Shown here: piece after piece, positions 45,305 to 55,070 of the stretch
How the letters are laid out: the number at the start of each line of letters is the position of its first letter
Numbering within the stretch: the first letter of the stretch is position 1
Source: Caulobacter endophyticus
Lineage (GTDB): Bacteria > Pseudomonadota > Alphaproteobacteria > Caulobacterales > Caulobacteraceae
Assembly (NCBI RefSeq): GCF_003116815.1
Contig: NZ_QDKQ01000024.1
Span: 1-64,000, forward strand
Direction of reading: 5' to 3'
Length of the DNA: 64,000 nucleotides
Program-made: the position numbers and the translations under genes
Notes under the pieces: generated by a model
Databases searched by the model: none
Seen by the model: the letters and a program-made list of their open reading frames with translations, nothing else
Told to the model about the DNA's origin: nothing

Positions 45305-45558
45305 CTGGGCTTTTCCTTCCTGAAGAGGTTGAAACCGAGTGATGCGTCCTTGCCTTAGAAGGATTTACCAGCGATCCCGTTCAAATTTCGGCAATGTTTC
45401 GGCGCGACGGAAAAATCATCGCTGCGCCTTCTATTTTCTGACATTACGCCTATATTGAAGAAATGGCCAGACTGGGCCGGCCTATTTATTCACATTTATT
45501 TTCGAAGGACGCGCTCGAACGGGGCGTGAATGGCGGCGCTGCCGCCTGAAGGGCGTGC

Positions 45559-46341
45559 ATGCGTTTTGAGATCGAAGCCTCCCTCACCTATGATTTCGCG
45601 GCGCCGTGCGAGGTTCTTCTGCTGGTCGAGGCCGCGCATGGACGGTACCAGCAGGTGTCGTCCGATGCGCTCACCTTCTGGCCGCCCGCGCCGGCCAGGC
45701 GCATCGACGATCCGCTGACGGGCGAGCGCCGCACCGTGTTCGCCGCCTCGGGCCGGATCAACGCGCTCTATCGCGCCACGGTCGAGGCGGCGCCGGCCGA
45801 CCATGACCTGGCGGGCGCGGCGGAGATGGCGATCGCCGCCCTGCCAAGCGAAGTGTTGCCGTTCCTTAGGGCCAGCCGCTTTAGCCCGTCCGATCGCCTC
45901 ATGCGCTTCGTCGAGCGGGAGTTCGGTGAACTGCGGGGCGGTGCGAGGGTCGCCGCGATCCTGGCCTGGATCGCCGACCATGTGGACTATCGCGCCGGGG
46001 TCAGCAACGCGGCGACGACCGCCGTCGACACCCTCATCGATCGCGCCGGGGTCTGCCGCGACTTCAGCCATCTGGCGATCGCGCTCTGCCGGGCCGGCAA
46101 CATCCCGGCCCGCGCCGTCAGCGCCTATGCCTGGACGCTGGAGCCGCCCGATCTCCACGCCGTGGCGGAAGTCTATCTGGGTGGGCGGTGGAGGCTGATC
46201 GACCCTTCCGGTCTGGCTCCGCTCGATGGCCTTGTCCGTGTCGCGACGGGGCGGGACGCCGCCGACATCGCGTTCATGACGATCTTCGGCGCCGCGACCC
46301 TCGTCGAGCAGCATTTCAGGATCGACAGGGTCGGCGGGTAA
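45559..46341 (+). CDS. Transglutaminase-like cysteine protease-fold protein (1 of 3)
   Basis: 260 residues. N-terminal beta-sandwich-like part typical of bacterial transglutaminase-family proteins, then the papain-like core with GVCRDFSHLAIALCR (Cys166), DLHAVAEVYL (His200) and WRLIDPSG (Asp215), a complete triad. Such proteins act as amidases, proteases or cross-linkers; substrate unknown. Followed by a small hypothetical protein. Confidence 0.88.
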   Translation: MRFEIEASLTYDFAAPCEVLLLVEAAHGRYQQVSSDALTFWPPAPARRIDDPLTGERRTVFAASGRINALYRATVEAAPADHDLAGAAEMAIAALPSEVLPFLRASRFSPSDRLMRFVEREFGELRGGARVAAILAWIADHVDYRAGVSNAATTAVDTLIDRAGVCRDFSHLAIALCRAGNIPARAVSAYAWTLEPPDLHAVAEVYLGGRWRLIDPSGLAPLDGLVRVATGRDAADIAFMTIFGAATLVEQHFRIDRVGG

Positions 46342-46345
46342 GGTC

Positions 46346-46594
46346 GTGACCCGACCTCGCCGCCGCTCGGCTCTGCCTGATGCGCTCGGGCCGTTCCACT
46401 ATCAGTTTCGGCCCAGTTCCGCCGGTCGCTTCGACGCGGTCCTGATCCGCGCGCCCCTCGGCGCGCCGCTGCCGAGATGCGGCGATGCGATCACGCTGAC
46501 GACCCGCGATTGCTATGACGCCGATTTCGAGGTGACGCAGGTCAATCACAATGGCGAAGGGTGGTGGATCGGGTGCGAGCGCAAGCCGCGATAG
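46346..46594 (+). CDS. Small hypothetical protein after the transglutaminase
   Basis: 82 residues from a GTG at 46346, four bases past the preceding stop. A basic N-terminus (RPRRRSALPDALGPFHYQF) and a beta-rich remainder (AITLTTRDCYDADFEVTQVNHNGEGWWIGCERKPR). No family recognised; spacing suggests coupling to the transglutaminase gene. Confidence 0.5.
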   Translation: MTRPRRRSALPDALGPFHYQFRPSSAGRFDAVLIRAPLGAPLPRCGDAITLTTRDCYDADFEVTQVNHNGEGWWIGCERKPR

Positions 46595-46821
46595 CCGCGC
46601 CAGCGCCGCAAAGTTGGCGACTGATCGACTTGGTCGGGGGTTAGGCCCGCCGGACCTTTCGAGGCCTCAGGCTTCGCCAGTCTCGCCGGCGCGCGGGCGG
46701 AACCGCCCTACCCATCGCGCGCGCCTTGGCCTTGCCGTCGCCTTTCAGCGACTTTGGCCGCCTAGACGCGCTCGCGCTCGCTGCGTACGTGCTCGCGCGT
46801 TTGGCGGCCGCGGCGTCAAGC

Positions 46822-47172
46822 CTAGCGCCGCGCCTGGCGAGCGGCGTAGCGCGCATCGCGCTTGGCCTTGGCTTCGGCGGCGGAGAGCACCTTGCGCTCG
46901 CCGTGCTTGGCGCCTGGCGCCTCGGCTTCCAGGTCGGCGATCGCCCGGGCGGCCGCTTCCTGGTCCGCGAGTGTAGCGGCCTTACGTACTGCCTTGGTCT
47001 CGGCCCGGTCGTTCCGGACCTGTTTGAGGTGCGCCGCGCGCTCGCCGGCGCGGTCGATCGGCCCGATCGCCGGCTGCGAGGGCTTGGGCTTGAACGCGGC
47101 GATCAGGACGCGGCGGGCAGCGGCCGCGGCCGATAGGCGATCGGCGAAATTGTCATGGGGAGCGTTGGCCAT
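46822..47172 (-). CDS. DUF6481-like charged helical protein
   Basis: 116 residues from the ATG at 47172. Highly charged, Ala-rich helix (DRAGERAAHLKQVRNDRAETKAVRKAATLADQEAAARAIADLEAEA...KAKRDARYAARQARR) matching small DUF6481-type proteins that in alphaproteobacteria commonly stand next to cold-shock genes, as here. RNA- or stress-related role is inference from that pairing. Confidence 0.65.
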   Translation of the reverse strand: MANAPHDNFADRLSAAAAARRVLIAAFKPKPSQPAIGPIDRAGERAAHLKQVRNDRAETKAVRKAATLADQEAAARAIADLEAEAPGAKHGERKVLSAAEAKAKRDARYAARQARR

Positions 47173-47232
47173 GAAGGCTTTCGTCTGGAGCAAAGGGCGT
47201 TCTCCGCGCCATGCGGCGCGGAGAACGACAGC

Positions 47233-47442
47233 TTAGGCGGCCTGGAGCTGGCCGGCCGACGTCTTGCCGCTGCGCTGGTCGCGCTCGAGCTCGAAGCCGA
47301 TCTTCTGGCCTTCCTGCAGCGCGCCGAGGGTCGAACGCTCGACGGCCGAGGCGTGGACGAAGACGTCCGGGCCGCCATTGTCGGGTTGGATGAAGCCGAA
47401 GCCCTTGGTGGCGTTGAACCACTTCACAGTGCCAAAGGTCAT
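47233..47442 (-). CDS. cspA: Cold-shock protein
   Basis: 69 residues. CSD fold with RNP1 KGFGFI and RNP2 VFVHAS, complete; C-terminal TSAGQLQAA. Binds single-stranded RNA and DNA as an RNA chaperone. The long gap upstream (to 47863) probably includes a structured 5' leader, as in other cspA genes, but I cannot define it. Same strand as the DUF6481-like gene downstream. Confidence 0.95.
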   Translation of the reverse strand: MTFGTVKWFNATKGFGFIQPDNGGPDVFVHASAVERSTLGALQEGQKIGFELERDQRSGKTSAGQLQAA

Positions 47443-47862
47443 GAGAACACCTTTCAGGTGCGAGTGTTCTCGCGCGGAAAACCCGACGCGAGATCAAAAT
47501 TCGATGAGGATAAGGGGGCGGACTCGGAGCTCGATCCGGAGATCGAAACCTGGAGAGCAACCGAAGCCAAGGCGATATTCGACACCACAATACTGGCATG
47601 GCGGCGGCATGATAGCCAGGTGATATTTTATTTTATCTCAAAGCAGGCATCAGTTGGCAGCTGCCACTACTCCAAGCGAGGCGAACCCTGGCAAAAATCG
47701 CTCTCGGCTCCGCCGCCATTACCGCCGTTTGCGCATCTCCACCGCCACGACGTTCACGGGACACGCATCGAGCGCCGGCCCCGCACTAGACCGACAACTT
47801 GGGCAGTCAGGACGCTCGGCTGACGGCTCGACGCCAAAAGAACCTGCCCTCCTGGTCGCGCG
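47443..47862. other. 420-bp gap with probable cspA promoter and leader
   Basis: No coherent gene. An AT-richer patch near 47600-47640 could hold the cspA promoter (minus strand). The remainder up to the N-formylglutamate amidohydrolase stop is unremarkable. Confidence 0.4.
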
Positions 47863-48615
47863 CTACGGCCTTTCCTCAGCGAGCATCATAAGGACGTCAC
47901 CGATCAGGGCCGCCGCGGCGTCCTGCCCAGCCAGATCGGCGAGGAGATCCTGACGCACCTCCAGCTCGAGATAGTCCAGGCCGCGCGGATCCACGTGGTG
48001 CGGGATGGTGAAATCGGTCCCGTCCATCGCATAGGGCGCGTTGTCGCCCACCGCATCCTCCCCCACACGCGCCCTCAGCGCACCGAGCACCGCGGCCGAG
48101 ACCATGGAATCGCCCCGGTGCAGAACGCCGTAGCGCCAGGGTCTGGCCAGGCCGGCCAAGGACGGCGTGAAGCTGTGCAGAGACACCACCACCGTCGCGC
48201 CGTGGCCGCCGTCGAGCGTAGCGGCGATCTGGTCGTGATACGGCAAGAAGATTTCCGCGGAGCGACCGCGACGCGACGCCGCATCAAGGTCGTTGTTGCC
48301 CGGGATGACCGTTCCATCGCTGACGGGAGGGATCGAGCCCTCCGAGCCCAGGGCGCGATTGCAGTCGATGACGAGGCGCGAATAGGTCTGGCGGACGAAG
48401 GTCGCGTTCAGCCGCTTCGCCAGGCGCACGCCAAGGCCTTCGACCCCGATGTCACAGGCGATGTGGCGCGCCAGCTCGACATCATCCAGGCCCAGGCGGT
48501 CCAATCGCCGGGGAACGGCGCGACCGGCATGATCGCCCAGCAACAGAAACGGCGAGGAACCGCCCCGATTATCGACAGCCACCGGATCGATGTCGCCTGC
48601 GACCAGCAGCCTCAT
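47863..48615 (-). CDS. N-formylglutamate amidohydrolase-family protein
   Basis: 250 residues from the ATG at 48615; the frame extends upstream but only to a TTG. Motifs of the family: LLGDHAGRAVPRRL near residue 30, VIDCNRALGSEGSIPPVSDG, and VVVSLHSFTPSLAG with the zinc-binding His. The C-terminal YLELEVRQDLLAD also fits. Releases formate or deformylates acyl-amino acids in characterised members. Divergent, by 35 bp, from a transglutaminase gene. Confidence 0.9.
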   Translation of the reverse strand: MRLLVAGDIDPVAVDNRGGSSPFLLLGDHAGRAVPRRLDRLGLDDVELARHIACDIGVEGLGVRLAKRLNATFVRQTYSRLVIDCNRALGSEGSIPPVSDGTVIPGNNDLDAASRRGRSAEIFLPYHDQIAATLDGGHGATVVVSLHSFTPSLAGLARPWRYGVLHRGDSMVSAAVLGALRARVGEDAVGDNAPYAMDGTDFTIPHHVDPRGLDYLELEVRQDLLADLAGQDAAAALIGDVLMMLAEERP

Positions 48616-48650
48616 CGACGGATCGTCCCGGCTCAGGTCACGCTGGCTCA

Positions 48651-49613
48651 ATGTCGATCCTCTCGATCCGTCACCTGACGCGCTATCGCTATCGCAAGCC
48701 CGTCGGGTTTGGCGAGCACCGGATGATGTTTCGCCCGCTGGAGAGCTACGACCAGCGCCTGATCAGCGCGGATCTGGTCATCGGGCCAGAGCCCTGCCTG
48801 ATCCGCAACGTCCACGACGTCTTCGGCAACTGCGTCGCCATCGCCCGCTTCGCCGAGCGCGCCAGTGAACTGTCGTTCGAGAGCCGCGTGACGCTGGACC
48901 ACCGGCCCCTGCCCGCCTTCGCCGGCGTCGACGGCGAGATCGAAGCCTATGGCGGCACGATGCCGTTCGCCTACAGCCCCGAGGACATGCCCGACCTGCT
49001 GCGTTCCATGGAGCGACAGTATCCGGATCCTGATGGCGCGCTTGAACGCTGGGCGCGGAGCTTTCTGCGTCATGACGGCCGCACCAGCCTCCAGACCCTG
49101 CTGGCCGAGATAACCCAGGCCATCTACAGCGAGTTCCGCTACGCGACCCGGCTCCAGGGCGCAGCCCAGAGTCCGGCCGAGACCTTGGCTTGGCGCACCG
49201 GCACCTGCCGCGATTTCGCGGTGCTGATGATGGAGGCTGTTCGAACCCTGGGCCTGGCCGCCCAATTCGTGTCCGGCTACCTCTATTGTCCACCGCGACC
49301 AGCTGACCTGCCCGTCAAGCTCGGCGGGGGGCATACCCACGCCTGGGTCCGGGTCTATCTGCCGGTCTGCGGCTGGGTGGAGTTCGACCCGACCAACGGC
49401 ATCGTCGGCAACACGGACCTGATCCGCGTGGCCATCGCCCGTGATCCTCGCCAGGCCTTGCCGCTGTCGGGCGGGTGGTCCGGCGAGGCTGGCGACTATC
49501 TGGGCATGGACGTCGAGGTCGAGGTGCTGAGCGAGCACGATCGCGTCGGAACGCGCGCGGCGCTGCATGGGTCGCAACCGCCCGGTCAGGCGGACGTTGC
49601 CTTGGCCAGTTAG
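48651..49613 (+). CDS. Transglutaminase-like protein (2 of 3)
   Basis: 320 residues. N-terminal bacterial transglutaminase-associated domain (MSILSIRHLTRYRYRKPVGFGEHRMMFRPLESYDQRL), then core TGTCRDFAVLMMEAVRTLG (Cys186), GGGHTHAWVRVYL (His230) and WVEFDPTNG (Asp246), with DxTNG as usual. Complete triad. Adjacent to a third member; both follow the divergent N-formylglutamate amidohydrolase. Confidence 0.92.
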   Translation: MSILSIRHLTRYRYRKPVGFGEHRMMFRPLESYDQRLISADLVIGPEPCLIRNVHDVFGNCVAIARFAERASELSFESRVTLDHRPLPAFAGVDGEIEAYGGTMPFAYSPEDMPDLLRSMERQYPDPDGALERWARSFLRHDGRTSLQTLLAEITQAIYSEFRYATRLQGAAQSPAETLAWRTGTCRDFAVLMMEAVRTLGLAAQFVSGYLYCPPRPADLPVKLGGGHTHAWVRVYLPVCGWVEFDPTNGIVGNTDLIRVAIARDPRQALPLSGGWSGEAGDYLGMDVEVEVLSEHDRVGTRAALHGSQPPGQADVALAS

Positions 49614-49628
49614 CCATCAGGACACTCC

Positions 49629-50444
49629 ATGCGCATCCGGGCCGGTTTCGAGATCATCTACGAATGCCCGGCCCCCACGCCGATGCTGCTGATGCTCAAT
49701 GTGCGGCCGGAACGCGAGGCGGATCTGGAAGCCCCCGACACCATCCACATCGACAGCGCCGCCAAAATCGACAGCTACTTAGACGGCTTCGGCAACCGTT
49801 GCAGCCGTGTCGTGCTGCCCGCCGGCCGCTCGGTCTTGTCGTCCGATTTCATCATTCGCGACAGCGGCGCCCCTGACCCCGTCCTGCTCGACGCCCAGGC
49901 CTCAAGGGTCGAGGATCTGCCCCCCGAGGTTCTCGTCTTCCTGCTGGGCAGCCGCTACTGCGAAACCGACACCCTCAGCGATCTGGCCTGGTCGCTGTTT
50001 GGCGACACGCCGCCCGGCTGGGCGAGGGTGCAGGCCATCGTCGACTATACCCACCAGCGCATCGAGTTCGGCTACGCCCACGCCCGGGCGACAAAGTCGG
50101 CCTGGCAGGCCAACCAGGAACGGCGCGGCGTCTGTCGGGACTTCGCGCACCTGGCCATCACCCTGTGTCGCTGCATGAACATCCCGGCCCGTTACTGCAC
50201 GGGCTACCTAGGCGACATCGGCGTTCCGCCAGCGGACGCGCCGATGGATTTCAGCGCCTGGTTCGAGGTCTATCTCGACGGTGGATGGCGCACCTTCGAC
50301 GCCCGTCACAACGCGCCGCGGATCGCTCGCATCCTGATGGCGCATGGGCGCGACGCCACTGACGCGGCTATCACAACCTCGTTCGGCCCCGCGCTGCTGC
50401 AGAGCTTCATCATCAGGACTGATCAATTGCAGCCGGCGGGGTAA
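49629..50444 (+). CDS. Transglutaminase-like protein (3 of 3), His replaced
   Basis: 271 residues, 16 bases after the previous gene's stop. Core RRGVCRDFAHLAITLC (Cys169) and WRTFDARHN (Asp223), but the position before AWFEVYL reads MDFSAWFE, so the usual triad His appears to be Ser. Either a catalytically altered member or a subfamily using another base. Encoded in tandem with a complete member, so a paired or regulatory role is conceivable. Confidence 0.85.
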   Translation: MRIRAGFEIIYECPAPTPMLLMLNVRPEREADLEAPDTIHIDSAAKIDSYLDGFGNRCSRVVLPAGRSVLSSDFIIRDSGAPDPVLLDAQASRVEDLPPEVLVFLLGSRYCETDTLSDLAWSLFGDTPPGWARVQAIVDYTHQRIEFGYAHARATKSAWQANQERRGVCRDFAHLAITLCRCMNIPARYCTGYLGDIGVPPADAPMDFSAWFEVYLDGGWRTFDARHNAPRIARILMAHGRDATDAAITTSFGPALLQSFIIRTDQLQPAG

Positions 50445-50697
50445 GGGCGCCTCAGAACCGCCATGGGTGTTGTCTGTTAGCTCGGTTTGGGTCTCCATCA
50501 CCCGCACAACCAGAACGAAACAGGCTCGGGAGAACGTGGAGGCGGATTGTGGCGACTTGGACGGCGATATTTCTTTTGTCCGATCCCATCAGGAACATCG
50601 GACCGCTACAGGCATTTTGGAGAAGGTCGCGCGAAGCGATTGCGGCCGACAGCTCCAGCGTCAGGTCACTAGGGCATAGGCCCGGAAGGGCCTTTTC

Positions 50698-51093
50698 ATG
50701 CCACCCCCTGATATGACCGCGGCTGCCGGAAGGCGGGGCGCTACTTTGCTTGTTGTCGAGGATGAGCCCATCGTCCGCATGGTCGCCTCCGACCACCTTC
50801 GTGACGCCGACTACATTGTGCTCGAAGCCGGATCAGCCTTGGAAGCTTTGGCGATGCTCGAACACCACGGACCAATTGCCTTGGTTTTCACGGATATCGA
50901 CATGCCTGGTCCAATCGATGGTCTGGGCCTGCAGAGGATCGTCGGCCAGCGTTGGCCGGACATCGCCGTGTTGATTACATCCGGCCTCCACGGTCCAACT
51001 GGACCGGACGCATCGCCTTTCCTGGCCAAGCCCTACGACCTTTCAAAGTTGGTCAGGCTCGTCGAAGCTTTGCTGCGCAGCGCCCACGCTTGA
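50698..51093 (+). CDS. Single-domain response regulator
   Basis: 131 residues. Receiver fold only: acidic pair VVEDEP (21-22), phospho-acceptor Asp66 in VFTDIDMPG, Thr/Ser LITSG and Lys111 in FLAKPYD. No output domain, as is common for partners of HWE kinases; such a kinase gene follows 170 bp downstream. Confidence 0.93.
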   Translation: MPPPDMTAAAGRRGATLLVVEDEPIVRMVASDHLRDADYIVLEAGSALEALAMLEHHGPIALVFTDIDMPGPIDGLGLQRIVGQRWPDIAVLITSGLHGPTGPDASPFLAKPYDLSKLVRLVEALLRSAHA

Positions 51094-51262
51094 ACCACGC
51101 GGACAATATCAGCGCAGCTGTCAATGCTGCGCCTCGCAAATGACACCTGCGAAACTCGCCGTGGGAACCTGGCCCCTCATCGCGCTTTGACCTCCAACCA
51201 GCGTTCATGTTCATCAGGACCGCTACCGATGCCGCACACATCGTCAACACCGCCATCGACCA

Positions 51263-52573
51263 ATGGCAGTTGAATCCGCCGCGTTGAACTCGCCCTGTTG
51301 CGTACAGACTCTGGACGACACCGGGGCCGTCCGGTCCTTCAACGAGGAGGGCTTGAGACTTATGGCCGTCGACAGCCCCACGGACATAGTCGGGCGTTAT
51401 TGGCCGGATCTTTGGCCCAAGAACGTGCGCCCGACCTTGATCACCGCTCTCGAAAAAACGCGATGCAACGGCACGGCAAATTTTCAGATACGCTGCTCTA
51501 TGACCACGGGCGCCAACCGCTGGTGGGACGTGACTATCGCGAGCCTGCCTGGAAACATCGCGCAGTTCATCGTCATCTTGCGAGACATCACCGCCGCTCA
51601 CTCCGATCTCGCCGCCGAAAAACGGACCAATGACCGCCTGCAAGACATCATGCGGTCCAATGCTGATATCCTTTGGGACATCGATCTCGTCGACAACAAG
51701 GTTTGGTGGGGCGAAGGCATGACCTCGACCCTCGGCTACGATCCCGACCAGATCGGCGAGAGCACCCGGTGGCGTGATGAACGCATCCATCCAGACGACC
51801 GGAAGCGAATTGTCGAGGGTATGAGGGCGGCGATCGAGGACGGCTTGGCTAACTGGGAAGGAGAGTTCCGCTATCTCGACGCGGCCGGCAGGTATCGCGA
51901 CGTCCTGGATCGCGGAGCGATCCTAACGGACGTCAATGGCAAGGCGTTCAGATTTGTCGGCGTTATGCAGGACGTTACCGCGCGAACCGCCTTGGGGGAG
52001 GCGTATAAGTTGGTCGCCGGCGAACTTGCCCACCGGGTCAACAACGTGCTGGCCGTGGTTAGCGGGCTCTTCCAGAACTCGGTACGTTCGACGACCTCCC
52101 GTGCCGACCTGATCGACGCCTTTGGCGGTCGGGTGATGGCCATGGCGGCGGCCAACACCGCGGTACTGCGCAGCGAATTCGGCGGTGCGAAGCTCGAAGA
52201 CCTGATTTGCGTTCAACTCGCACCTTTTATCGGCGCGGGCCGTCTTCGTCTTTCGGGGCCGCCCGTCGTGCTCAAAGAGGCAATGACGCAACCCTTCGCC
52301 CTGGCAGTCAACGAGTTGGCGACCAATGCACTCAAATATGGCGCTCTTTCCAACGAAGTGGGTCGCGTTGACTTAATGTGGCGCCTGGAGCTACGGGGCG
52401 AGCAAAAGCGCCTTATCGTTGATTGGAAGGAGAGCGGCGGGCCTATCGTCAAGTCGCCAACGCGACTGGGGCTCGGCTCAAAACTCATTGAACGAGGAAT
52501 CCGAAACTGCGAGGTGTTGCGAAGGTTCCATCTTTCAGGATTCCATTGCACGCTGGATTTGGAGCTCGACTAA
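51263..52573 (+). CDS. PAS-domain HWE-family histidine kinase
   Basis: 436 residues. PAS 1 (about 12-110), PAS_3 (about 130-245, with WWGEGMTSTLGYDPDQIG and IHPDDR), then the HWE dimerisation domain with phospho-acceptor His257 in GELAHRVNNVLAVVSGL and N-box LAVNELATNALKYGALS. No transmembrane helix. Likely phosphorylates the single-domain regulator at 50698. Confidence 0.93.
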   Translation: MAVESAALNSPCCVQTLDDTGAVRSFNEEGLRLMAVDSPTDIVGRYWPDLWPKNVRPTLITALEKTRCNGTANFQIRCSMTTGANRWWDVTIASLPGNIAQFIVILRDITAAHSDLAAEKRTNDRLQDIMRSNADILWDIDLVDNKVWWGEGMTSTLGYDPDQIGESTRWRDERIHPDDRKRIVEGMRAAIEDGLANWEGEFRYLDAAGRYRDVLDRGAILTDVNGKAFRFVGVMQDVTARTALGEAYKLVAGELAHRVNNVLAVVSGLFQNSVRSTTSRADLIDAFGGRVMAMAAANTAVLRSEFGGAKLEDLICVQLAPFIGAGRLRLSGPPVVLKEAMTQPFALAVNELATNALKYGALSNEVGRVDLMWRLELRGEQKRLIVDWKESGGPIVKSPTRLGLGSKLIERGIRNCEVLRRFHLSGFHCTLDLELD

Positions 52574-52698
52574 GGCGCTAGCTGCCAGCCCCATGACGGA
52601 CCGCGTCTCACTGTTGGCCAGGGATGGCCGGTTCGCGAAACCTACGTCCCTAGCGCCTCAACCTCCCGCAAGCGGACACTCCGAACGGAAGAGAAGAG

Positions 52699-53106
52699 TC
52701 AGGTAACGTCTCGTTCTTCAGAAATCTCGCTTCGAAGCAAACGCCCTGATGCAAGCCGTCGGGACAGAGCATCGAGGAACCCGACATAGCGCTCCTGCCC
52801 CTTGGCGTTCTGCGCCCTCTGATCTCCAGCCGACAGGCTTGGCGTCGCCGTTAGCCAAGCCTTCACGAACAGGGCGACGGCCTCGTTGGAGATTGTCACG
52901 TCGCGTTCTAGCCGCTCGATCGCACGGCTAATCCGATCGAGACGCCGGGTGACCGCCGCCTCCGACGCCTCTTCCCCATCCGCCGACAGGTAGGCCGCCA
53001 CCGCCGCCTGCACGATCTCGGACTTCGACCGACGCATCCGGCGTGACGCCGCGTCTAGGGCGAGGGACAAATCCCTGGCCATGAACACCTTCGTCTGGAC
53101 CTTCAC
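52699..53106 (-). CDS. CopG-like ribbon-helix-helix protein
   Basis: 135 residues. MKVQTKVFMARDLSLALDAASRRMRRSKSEIVQAAVAAYLS is a ribbon-helix-helix N-terminus, followed by a helical C-terminal part. Overlaps the traG stop by four bases (ATGA). In related elements this gene links traG to trbB; here the next gene downstream belongs to the cargo. Confidence 0.85.
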   Translation of the reverse strand: MKVQTKVFMARDLSLALDAASRRMRRSKSEIVQAAVAAYLSADGEEASEAAVTRRLDRISRAIERLERDVTISNEAVALFVKAWLTATPSLSAGDQRAQNAKGQERYVGFLDALSRRLASGRLLRSEISEERDVT

Positions 53107-55055
53107 AGCGGGATGCCATCATCAGGATCCAGGGCCGCAAGCCGAGCAGCAGTCCTGAACCGCCGCGATTGCTCAGTCTGGACGATGTCATCGGCGTCGA
53201 GATCGGGATCCAACCCACGCTCAACCTCCTCCGGCGTGGCCACCAGTTCGGTCGGACCATCCAGTTCGGGCTCGAGGCGCAGCCCGCCGTCATCGTCTTC
53301 ACCGGAGTTGCCTCCACCCTCCCCTGCCGCCGCCTGGACAGACACCCATTCGGATACCTCGGCTGGCAGAAGGATCGCCGGCTTCTCGGGCGACGAGGCC
53401 ACCCGCGACGCAAGCTCCCGATCGAGATAGAAGCGCGCCTTTTTCGCGCGGATGGGCGCAACACCCGAGACCTGCACCAAGGCCTCGTCGGCCGGCAGCT
53501 GCATCACCTCGCCTGGGGTCAGCAGCGGCCTTGCCGTCTCCTGGCGGCTGACCATCAAATGACCGAGCCAGGGCGACAGCCGATGCCCGGCGTAGTTCTT
53601 CATCGCCCGCATCTCGGTGGCGGTGCCGAGACTGTCGCTGATCCGGCGCGCGGTGCGCTCGTCGTTGGTCGAGAACGCGACCCGGACGTGGCAGTTATCG
53701 AGGATGGAATTATTCTCCCCGTAGGCCTTGGCGATCTGGTTCAGACTCTGGGCGATCAGGAAGGCCTTGATCCGGTACCCGGCCATGAAGGCCATCGCCT
53801 GCTCGAAGAAGTCGAGCCGGCCAAGCGCCGGAAACTCGTCGAGCATCAGCAAAAGCCGCGGCCGTTGACGCGCCGACTCCAAGCCCTCTGTCAGGCGTCG
53901 ACCAATCTGGTTCAATATCAAGCGGATCAGCGGCCGGGTGCGGCTGATGTCGGATGGCGGCACGACCAGGTAGAGGGTTACGGGACGTCCCGGGGTGACG
54001 AGGTCGTCGATCCGCCAATCGCATCGCGACGTAACGGCCGAGGCGATCGGGTCGCGGTAGAGTCCCAGGAAACTCATGGCGGTCGACAGCACGCCCGACC
54101 TCTCGTTCTCGCTCTTATTCAGTAGCTCCCTTGCCGCGCTGGCCACGACAGGGTGGACCCGGTCGCCCAGGTGTAGGGTCGCCATCATCGCCCGCAGCGT
54201 CGCCTCGATCGTCCGGCGGGGATCGGCCAGGAAGTTGGCCACGCCGGCGAGCGTCTTGTCCGGCTCGGCGTAGAGGACGTGGAGGATCGCCCCGACCAGA
54301 AGGCTGTGGCTGGTCTTATCCCAGTGCGACCGCCGCTCGAGCGCGCCGTCTGGATCTACAAGAATGTCGGCGATGTTCTGAACGTCCCTCACCTCTGAGG
54401 GACCGCGCCGCACTTCCAAGAGGGGATTGTAGGCGCTGGAATTGGGATTGGTCGGGTCGAACAGAAGGACCGGACCAATGCGCGCCCGGCAGGCGGCTGT
54501 CAGTTGCCAATTCTCACCCTTGATGTCGTGAACGACCGCCGACCCGGCCCAGGTCAGCAGGGTCGGCACCACGAGTCCCACGCCCTTCCCCGATCGCGTC
54601 GGGGCAAAGCACAGGACGTGCTCTGGCCCGTCGTGGCGAAGGTAGTGCTGGTCCATACGGCCGAGGACGACGCCGTCGGGGCCGAGCAAGCCAGCCGCCC
54701 TCGCCTCAGCTTCCGTCGCCCAGCGCGCCGACCCGTAAGTGGTCACTTTCTTGGCTTCGCGCGCGCGCCAAATCGACATGCCGATGGCGACGAAGACGGC
54801 GATCAGCGCGCCGCCAGCCGCCATGAACGCGCCGCGCGCGAACACATCCGGCGCGTAGGCGTCGTAGATGAACCACCAAACGAAGAAGGCCGGCGGTGGG
54901 TAGATCGGCCACGGGCCGAGATGAAACCAGGGTGGTCCAAGCTGCGGCTGAAACCCTAGCCGCCACGCTGTCCACTCAGTCGCTAGCCAAACGCCAGCCA
55001 AGGTCAACAGGGCGACGGTCAGGATCTGGCCCCAGAGGATCTTCGTTCCACTCAT
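53103..55055 (-). CDS. traG: Type IV coupling protein TraG/VirD4
   Basis: 650 residues. N-terminal transmembrane helices (ILTVALLTLAGVWLATEW and FMAAGGALIAVFVAIGMSIW), Walker A CFAPTRSGKGVGLV (about 149-160) and Walker B LLLMLDEFPALG. Brings the relaxosome to the TrbE/TrbB channel and pumps DNA. Follows the relaxase gene by 15 bases; overlaps the CopG-like gene. Confidence 0.96.
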   Translation of the reverse strand: MSGTKILWGQILTVALLTLAGVWLATEWTAWRLGFQPQLGPPWFHLGPWPIYPPPAFFVWWFIYDAYAPDVFARGAFMAAGGALIAVFVAIGMSIWRAREAKKVTTYGSARWATEAEARAAGLLGPDGVVLGRMDQHYLRHDGPEHVLCFAPTRSGKGVGLVVPTLLTWAGSAVVHDIKGENWQLTAACRARIGPVLLFDPTNPNSSAYNPLLEVRRGPSEVRDVQNIADILVDPDGALERRSHWDKTSHSLLVGAILHVLYAEPDKTLAGVANFLADPRRTIEATLRAMMATLHLGDRVHPVVASAARELLNKSENERSGVLSTAMSFLGLYRDPIASAVTSRCDWRIDDLVTPGRPVTLYLVVPPSDISRTRPLIRLILNQIGRRLTEGLESARQRPRLLLMLDEFPALGRLDFFEQAMAFMAGYRIKAFLIAQSLNQIAKAYGENNSILDNCHVRVAFSTNDERTARRISDSLGTATEMRAMKNYAGHRLSPWLGHLMVSRQETARPLLTPGEVMQLPADEALVQVSGVAPIRAKKARFYLDRELASRVASSPEKPAILLPAEVSEWVSVQAAAGEGGGNSGEDDDGGLRLEPELDGPTELVATPEEVERGLDPDLDADDIVQTEQSRRFRTAARLAALDPDDGIPL

Positions 55056-55070
55056 GGAGGGGACTCATTT

